DNA of 10,445 nt from Bacteroidaceae bacterium (GTDB lineage: Bacteria; Bacteroidota; Bacteroidia; Bacteroidales; Bacteroidaceae). Below the pieces are notes generated by a model that worked only from the letters and a program-made list of their open reading frames with translations, was not told the origin of the DNA and did not search any database. The stretch covers positions 1 through 10,445 of the forward strand of contig CAADWS010000189.1 of the NCBI GenBank assembly GCA_900752815.1, written 5' to 3'. Made by a program: the position numbers and the translations under genes. This document shows, one piece after another, positions 6,306-10,445 of the stretch (the stretch's first letter is position 1; each line of letters begins with the position of its first letter).

Positions 6306-8138
6306 ATGCTGAATAATTGTCATTTATCCCGATTGATTGCTGAACAGGCGCAGAAATATGGCGACCGTGAGGCCTTGAGATACCGCGATTATGCGAAAAA
6401 CTGCTGGGTGCCGGTGAGCTGGAAGCAATTTGCCGCTCAGGTGGGGCGGGTTTCCCGTTCCCTGCTGGAACTCGGTGTGCGGGTACAGGAAAATATCGGC
6501 GTCTTTTCGCAAAACAAGCCGGAGTGCCTGTATACTGATTTCGGTGCCTATGGCGTGCGTGCGGTGACGATTCCTTTCTATGCCACGAGCAGCGTGGCAC
6601 AGGTGGCCTATATGGTGAACGATGCTGAAGTGCGCTTCGTGTTCGTCGGAGAGCAGCAGCAATATGATACGGCTTTCAATGTGATGGCATTGTGTCCTAC
6701 GTTGGAAAAGCTGATTATTTTCGACCGGGAAGTGAAAAAGAATCCGGCCGACCATCTTTCCGTCTATTTTGATGAGTTCCTGGCGCTGGGTGATGGAGCC
6801 GGGCAGACTGAGGAACTGGAAACGCGGAAGAAGGCGGCCAGTTTTGACGATATTGCCAACATACTTTACACCAGCGGAACAACCGGAAACAGCAAGGGTG
6901 TAATCCTGACCTATGCCATGTATCATGAAGGCTTCCTGCAGAACGACCGTGTGGTGCCGGTTTCGGACAAGGACTTGTCTCTCTGTTTTCTGCCGTTTAC
7001 CCATGTGTTTGAAAGGGCCTGGTCGTATTTGGTGCTGGCTGAAGGCGGCCGCTTGGCTGTGAATCTGCGTCCGCACGATGTGCAGCGCTCCATGCAGGAG
7101 GTGCACCCCACGGCCATGTGCAGTGTGCCGCGCTTTTGGGAAAAAGTATATCAGGCAGTGCTGGAGCAGATGGAAAACGGTCCTGCTGTGCAGCGCAGTT
7201 TGATTCGCAGTGCCCTCAATGTGGGCGGCCGGCTTTGGGAGCAGTATACGTCAAAGCGGCGCAAGGCTCCCCTGGGGCTTCGGTTGCAATATGCAATTTA
7301 TGAGCGGACCATTATCAAGGTGCTGAAACATAAACTGGGACTGGAAAGGGCCAATATGTTTCCGACGGCCGGAGCAACTGTTTCGCCTGAGGTGGAACGC
7401 TTCGTGCATGCGGCAGGCATCAATATGGTGTGCGGATACGGACTGACGGAATCGACGGCGACCGTTTCGTGCGACCGGACGGACCAGCCGGTGAGTCTGG
7501 GGTCGGTAGGGCGCGTTATTGATGGCCTTGAGATTAAAATTGCGGACAATGGGGAAATTCTGCTTCGCGGAAAAACCATTATGCCTAGCTATTATAAGAA
7601 GGAGAAGGAAACGCGTGAGGCTATAGATGCCGACGGGTGGTTCCATACCGGGGATGCCGGATATATGAAAGACGGAGAACTCTTCCTCAGGGAACGCATC
7701 AAGGACCTGTTCAAGACATCGAACGGAAAATATATCGCACCGCAGATGATAGAGACGAAACTTTCTGTAGATCGTTATATCGAGCAGGTGGTGGTAGTGG
7801 CCGACCAGCGGAAATTTGTTTCGGCTCTGATTATACCGGCCTATGAAGCCTTGGAAAAGGTGGGACGGGAACAGGGATGGAACTTCAGTAGCCGTGAAGA
7901 ACTCTGTGCCTGCCCTGATGCGGTGAAATTCATCCGGGAACGTATCGATACCCTGCAGCAGGATTTGGTGCATTATGAACAGGTAAAACATTTCCTGCTT
8001 CTCCCGAAACCATTTACGATGGAAAGCGGGGAACTGACGAATACACTGAAAATCAGAAGACGGGTGGTGTATGAACACTATGCTGAAGCGATAGACAAGT
8101 TGTATCGTGAGGCAGAAATGATGCACGACGCGAAATAA
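6306..8138 (+). CDS. Long-chain fatty acid--CoA ligase (AMP-forming)
   Basis: A 610-residue ANL-superfamily adenylate-forming enzyme of the long-chain acyl-CoA synthetase type (COG1022, FAA1/FadD15-like). It activates fatty acids through an acyl-AMP to acyl-CoA and probably works at the inner face of the membrane. Visible motifs are the P-loop YTSGTTGNSKG (188-198), FLPFTHVFER (228-237), YGLTES (378-383), the TGD aspartate at 450, the hinge region RIKDLFKTSNGKYIAP (464-479) and the C-terminal catalytic lysine region LTNTLKIRRR (577-586, Lys582). The motif usually read as GGAxLS appears as AGATVS (355-360), a mild variant. The ATG at 6306 was chosen over an upstream in-frame TTG at 6276, which lies in the -7 box. 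No terminator is evident between it and prfB, 114 bases downstream. Confidence 0.93.
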   Translation: MLNNCHLSRLIAEQAQKYGDREALRYRDYAKNCWVPVSWKQFAAQVGRVSRSLLELGVRVQENIGVFSQNKPECLYTDFGAYGVRAVTIPFYATSSVAQVAYMVNDAEVRFVFVGEQQQYDTAFNVMALCPTLEKLIIFDREVKKNPADHLSVYFDEFLALGDGAGQTEELETRKKAASFDDIANILYTSGTTGNSKGVILTYAMYHEGFLQNDRVVPVSDKDLSLCFLPFTHVFERAWSYLVLAEGGRLAVNLRPHDVQRSMQEVHPTAMCSVPRFWEKVYQAVLEQMENGPAVQRSLIRSALNVGGRLWEQYTSKRRKAPLGLRLQYAIYERTIIKVLKHKLGLERANMFPTAGATVSPEVERFVHAAGINMVCGYGLTESTATVSCDRTDQPVSLGSVGRVIDGLEIKIADNGEILLRGKTIMPSYYKKEKETREAIDADGWFHTGDAGYMKDGELFLRERIKDLFKTSNGKYIAPQMIETKLSVDRYIEQVVVVADQRKFVSALIIPAYEALEKVGREQGWNFSSREELCACPDAVKFIRERIDTLQQDLVHYEQVKHFLLLPKPFTMESGELTNTLKIRRRVVYEHYAEAIDKLYREAEMMHDAK

Positions 8139-8252
8139 GCGTCCGTTCATCTGAAAAACGCCGTCATTATAATAGGACAGATAAAAACAGGGCATCCCCT
8201 CTGGGGAGTGCAGGAAGATAACGACGAAAAGAGACGAATCGAATAGAGCAAA

Positions 8253-9374
8253 ATGATAACAAGCGAACAACTGAAAGAAGTCAAGGATAGAGTAGAAGCA
8301 CTGAACCGGTATCTGGATATCGATGCAAAAGTCATCCAACTGGAAGAAGAACAGTTGCGGACACAGGCCCCCGGCTTTTGGGATGATGCCAAAAGCGCCG
8401 AGGAACAGATGAAGAAGGTGAAGGGGCTGGAAAAGTGGATTACCGGCTATCGGGAGGTGAAGCTCCTGACGGACGAACTGGCTCTGGCTTTCGACTTCTA
8501 TAAGGACGAGATGGTAACGGAGGAAGAAGTGGACGAAGCCTATGCCAAGGCCATCGAAGCCGTTGAAGCTCTCGAACTGAAGAATATGCTGCGTCAGGAA
8601 GAAGATGTCATGTCGTGTGTGCTGAAAATCAATTCCGGCGCGGGCGGTACGGAAAGCCAGGACTGGGCCGCCATGCTGATGCGTATGTACCTGCGATATG
8701 CAGAAGCACAAGGATATAAAACATCGATTTCCAACCTGCAGGACGGCGATGAGGCCGGCATCAAAACGGTGACGATGGAGATAGAAGGCGACTATGCCTA
8801 TGGCTATCTGAAAAGTGAAAACGGCGTACACCGCTTGGTGCGCGTGTCGCCCTACAATGCACAGGGAAAGCGGATGACCAGTTTTGCTTCGGTTTTCGTG
8901 ACGCCGCTGGTCGACGATACCATAGAAGTGTATGTTGACCCGTCGAGAATCAGCTGGGACTTGTTCCGCTCCGGTGGTGCCGGTGGACAGAATGTGAACA
9001 AGGTGGAAACCGGCGTTCGTCTGCGTTATCAATACAAAGACCCTGATACAGGGGAGGAAGAAGAAATCCTTATTGAAAATACAGAGAGCCGGAAGCAGCT
9101 GGAGAACAGGGAAAATGCGATGCGACTGCTGCGCTCACAACTCTATGACCGCGAATTGCAGAAGCGTAAAGCGGCACAGGCCAAGATTGAAGCCGGAAAG
9201 AAAAAAATTGAGTGGGGAAGCCAGATCCGAAGCTACGTCTTTGACGACCGGCGGGTGAAGGATCACCGTACCGGATTCCAGACCAGCGATGTGGGCGGTG
9301 TGATGGACGGAAAAATAGACGGATTCATCAAGGCTTATCTCATGGAATTTTCAGAACAGGAGGCTGAGTCCTGA
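8253..9374 (+). CDS. prfB: Peptide chain release factor 2 (no programmed frameshift)
   Basis: A 373-residue class I release factor that reads UGA and UAA and triggers peptide release in the ribosomal A site. GGAGGQ (241-246) contains the catalytic GGQ (244-246). The recognition tripeptide reads SPY at 199-201 where E. coli has SPF. It aligns throughout with E. coli RF2, for example SGAGGTESQDWAAML (128-142) and WGSQIRSYVFDDRRVKDHRTG (321-341). After the GGQ helix there is an acidic insertion (DPDTGEEEEILIENTESRKQ, 263-282) relative to E. coli. At the place where many bacteria have CTT TGA C, this gene reads TAT CTG GAT (8310-8318), so it is continuous. No TAnnTTTG box is seen in the 114-base gap upstream. 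That gap has a small CCCC/GGGG hairpin around 8190-8210. prfB may depend on read-through from the ligase gene. Confidence 0.96.
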   Translation: MITSEQLKEVKDRVEALNRYLDIDAKVIQLEEEQLRTQAPGFWDDAKSAEEQMKKVKGLEKWITGYREVKLLTDELALAFDFYKDEMVTEEEVDEAYAKAIEAVEALELKNMLRQEEDVMSCVLKINSGAGGTESQDWAAMLMRMYLRYAEAQGYKTSISNLQDGDEAGIKTVTMEIEGDYAYGYLKSENGVHRLVRVSPYNAQGKRMTSFASVFVTPLVDDTIEVYVDPSRISWDLFRSGGAGGQNVNKVETGVRLRYQYKDPDTGEEEEILIENTESRKQLENRENAMRLLRSQLYDRELQKRKAAQAKIEAGKKKIEWGSQIRSYVFDDRRVKDHRTGFQTSDVGGVMDGKIDGFIKAYLMEFSEQEAES

Positions 9375-9573
9375 CTGAAGTCGCTGCGGTAATGCCGGTA
9401 GTCGGATGTGTTGAGGCTGACTCTGCAGGTTCGGTCAAACCGGTGTCAGAGCTTGAGGGGTAGTTATTGATGAGTTGAACCGGAAATCTGATGGGTGGTA
9501 TGTTGTAGGCAGGATTGGAGGAGAATTTACCGGTCCAAAGTTGGCAAGTGACCGAAGCAGCATATCATATGAA

Positions 9574-9587
9574 TCCGTATATACGGA
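9574..9587. other. 14-bp perfect palindrome upstream of the small membrane gene
   Basis: TCCGTATATACGGA is its own reverse complement. It sits in the 268-base gap between prfB and the small membrane gene, 56 bases before that gene's ATG. It could be a dimeric operator. The same gap holds a weak nested hairpin (CTCTG 9421-9425 with CAGAG 9447-9451, inner GGTT/AACC). No gene, T-tract terminator or TAnnTTTG box is visible between 9375 and 9642. Confidence 0.35.
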
Positions 9588-9642
9588 GATTTACAAGGAA
9601 ACGGAAAGTGTAACCAGGCGATGAACCTAAATACTATATATT

Positions 9643-9780
9643 ATGAATACGAAACATAAAGCAAAGAAAAAGGCGCTCGAAGAAAAACAGGAGCGGCAGG
9701 CTCGTAACGTAATCAGTGGAATAGCCTTGGTGCTGGTGCTGCTGGGCGTATTGATTGTGTTGGCTTATACATTTGTGTGA
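9643..9780 (+). CDS. Small single-span membrane protein, 45 residues
   Basis: The frame MNTKHKAKKK... runs from ATG 9643 to TGA 9780. Residues 1-21 are strongly charged and mostly basic (KHKAKKKALEEKQERQAR). Residues 23-45 are a continuous hydrophobic segment rich in Val, Leu, Ile and Ala that ends AYTFV. By the positive-inside rule the N-terminus should be cytoplasmic and the C-terminus barely cross the membrane. I recognise no family. The next gene (CYTH) begins after only TAA, 3 bases beyond this stop, which supports co-transcription and argues that the frame is translated. No strong ribosome site is visible; the upstream bases are AT-rich, as is common in Bacteroidota. A false ORF remains possible because of its length, but the clean charged-then-hydrophobic layout makes that less likely. 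Confidence 0.65.
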   Translation: MNTKHKAKKKALEEKQERQARNVISGIALVLVLLGVLIVLAYTFV

Positions 9781-9783
9781 TAA

Positions 9784-10257
9784 ATGGCCCAGGAAATAGA
9801 ACGTAAGTTCTTGGTCGAAGGGGATTTCCGCTCGGCAGCGGTGTCGCACAGCCGTATCGTGCAGGGGTATATCTGTAGCCAGCAGGGAAGGACGGTGCGT
9901 GTCCGGCTGAGAGATGACCGGGGCTACTTGACGATAAAAGGGCCATCGCTCGATGGAGGGCTCTCGCGTTTTGAATTTGAAAAGGAAATTACGGCCGACG
10001 AAGCCAAAGCGCTGTTTCTGCTTTGCGAGCCCGGGGTTATTGATAAAATCCGGTGGCTCGTGCCTGTGGGGCAGCACGTATTCGAAGTAGATGAGTTCTT
10101 AGGTGAGAACGAGGGGTTGATTGTGGCGGAAGTGGAACTTGGCTCACCAGAGGAAACTTATGAACATCCTGATTTTCTGGGGAAAGAAGTGACAGGCGAC
10201 CGGAAATATTATAATTCACACTTGCGCGTCTTTCCATATTCAAAATGGACAAAATGA
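9784..10257 (+). CDS. CYTH domain protein (triphosphate tunnel metalloenzyme)
   Basis: A 157-residue stand-alone CYTH protein. The signature ExExK is at residues 4-8 (EIERK). The tunnel-lining charged residues follow in expected order: RVRLR (39-43), TIKGP (50-54, Lys52), FEFEKEI (63-69, Glu64 and Glu66), DKIRW (87-91), FEVDEF (100-105) and AEVEL (115-119). The family binds triphosphates in an eight-stranded beta tunnel with Mg or Mn. Small bacterial members usually hydrolyse inorganic triphosphate, and a few are class IV adenylate cyclases. The short length and close match to small bacterial proteins favour triphosphatase, but the substrate cannot be settled here. It starts 3 bases after the 45-residue membrane gene and is followed within 8 bases by a strong terminator, so it ends the rightward transcript. 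Confidence 0.9.
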   Translation: MAQEIERKFLVEGDFRSAAVSHSRIVQGYICSQQGRTVRVRLRDDRGYLTIKGPSLDGGLSRFEFEKEITADEAKALFLLCEPGVIDKIRWLVPVGQHVFEVDEFLGENEGLIVAEVELGSPEETYEHPDFLGKEVTGDRKYYNSHLRVFPYSKWTK

Positions 10258-10264
10258 TTTGGAG

Positions 10265-10298
10265 CAGGCAGTACTTGTAGGGTGCTGCCTGTTTTTTT
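10265..10298 (+). terminator. Rho-independent terminator after the CYTH gene
   Basis: CAGGCAGTAC (10265-10274) pairs with GTGCTGCCTG (10282-10291) over ten base pairs, one of them a G-T wobble, around a 7-base loop. Seven T follow directly (10292-10298). It starts seven bases after the CYTH stop codon. On the minus strand there is no T-tract, so it acts rightward only. Confidence 0.93.
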
Positions 10299-10445
10299 CT
10301 TCCGACGCAACCCTTGTCGGGGAAGTTTGGCAGCACCGTTGTGCACGTATATATAGATTGTAGGATTTTCTATCGTACTGAGTGTTTTTTCCGATTCCTC
10401 GTGTATGCCCTTCCGTCCATATCTTCCGCTCTTTGTAACGTCCTG

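Noticed and set aside
8127..8143. GACGC/GCGTC hairpin spanning the stop codon of the acyl-CoA ligase
   Set aside because: It has five pairs only, overlaps coding sequence and has no T-run, so it is not a credible terminator.
8206..8216. GAGTGCAGGAA upstream of prfB, shared with the metF tandem repeat
   Set aside because: Only 11 bases match and the flanking palindrome and -7 box are missing, so chance is sufficient.
7251..9032. A 593-codon open frame on the minus strand across the acyl-CoA ligase and prfB
   Set aside because: It lies antisense to two clearly recognisable genes and crosses the gap between them. Its product is rich in His, Phe and Arg and shows no family motifs. It is a codon-bias shadow.
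9768..9775. TACATTTG as a promoter for the CYTH gene
   Set aside because: It matches TAnnTTTG but lies within the last codons of the small membrane gene, only eight bases before the CYTH ATG, with no -33 TTG at proper spacing. Coding constraint explains it.

Overview
The window looks like a chromosomal housekeeping segment from a Bacteroidota bacterium, most likely of the order Bacteroidales. Four things support this. A GldH-type lipoprotein follows a stand-alone RicT/PSP1 protein. Three promoters carry the Bacteroidota -7 element TAnnTTTG in place of an E. coli -10 box. The start regions lack strong Shine-Dalgarno sequences. The proteins also read like Bacteroidales housekeeping versions. 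The species cannot be named from the sequence alone. No phage, integrase, transposase, CRISPR array, rRNA or tRNA is visible.

Layout. Positions 1-473 hold no convincing gene, but contain an inverted pair of REP-like palindromes (114-140 and 277-300) and a perfect 9-bp hairpin (400-421). Positions 474-4644 are a leftward run of four genes in transcription order: metF (methylenetetrahydrofolate reductase), holB (DNA polymerase III delta'), ricT (PSP1 family) and gldH (lipoprotein). The divergent intergenic region 4645-5133 holds the promoters of both flanking transcripts. It also holds a 70-bp sequence present twice in tandem (period 73), each copy carrying a leftward -7 box and an imperfect palindrome. 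To the right, all on the + strand, come an ArgE-type M20 deacylase, a long-chain acyl-CoA synthetase, prfB (release factor 2, with no programmed frameshift), a 45-residue single-span membrane protein and a CYTH triphosphate-tunnel enzyme. A strong intrinsic terminator at 10265-10298 ends the run, and 10299-10445 shows no gene.

How the genes relate. The leftward group joins one-carbon metabolism, clamp loading, a RicT regulator and an envelope lipoprotein. It looks like a conserved neighbourhood, not one pathway. The rightward genes are metabolically unrelated. The acyl-CoA ligase and the deacylase each have their own -7 element. prfB has no recognisable promoter, so it may be read through from the ligase. 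The small membrane gene and the CYTH gene are 3 bases apart and very probably co-transcribed.

I do not see a clear new biological system. The most interesting signals are the duplicated promoter-plus-palindrome element ahead of metF, the REP/REPIN-like inverted pair downstream of gldH, the frameshift-free prfB with an SPY recognition motif, and the tiny membrane protein tied to the CYTH enzyme.
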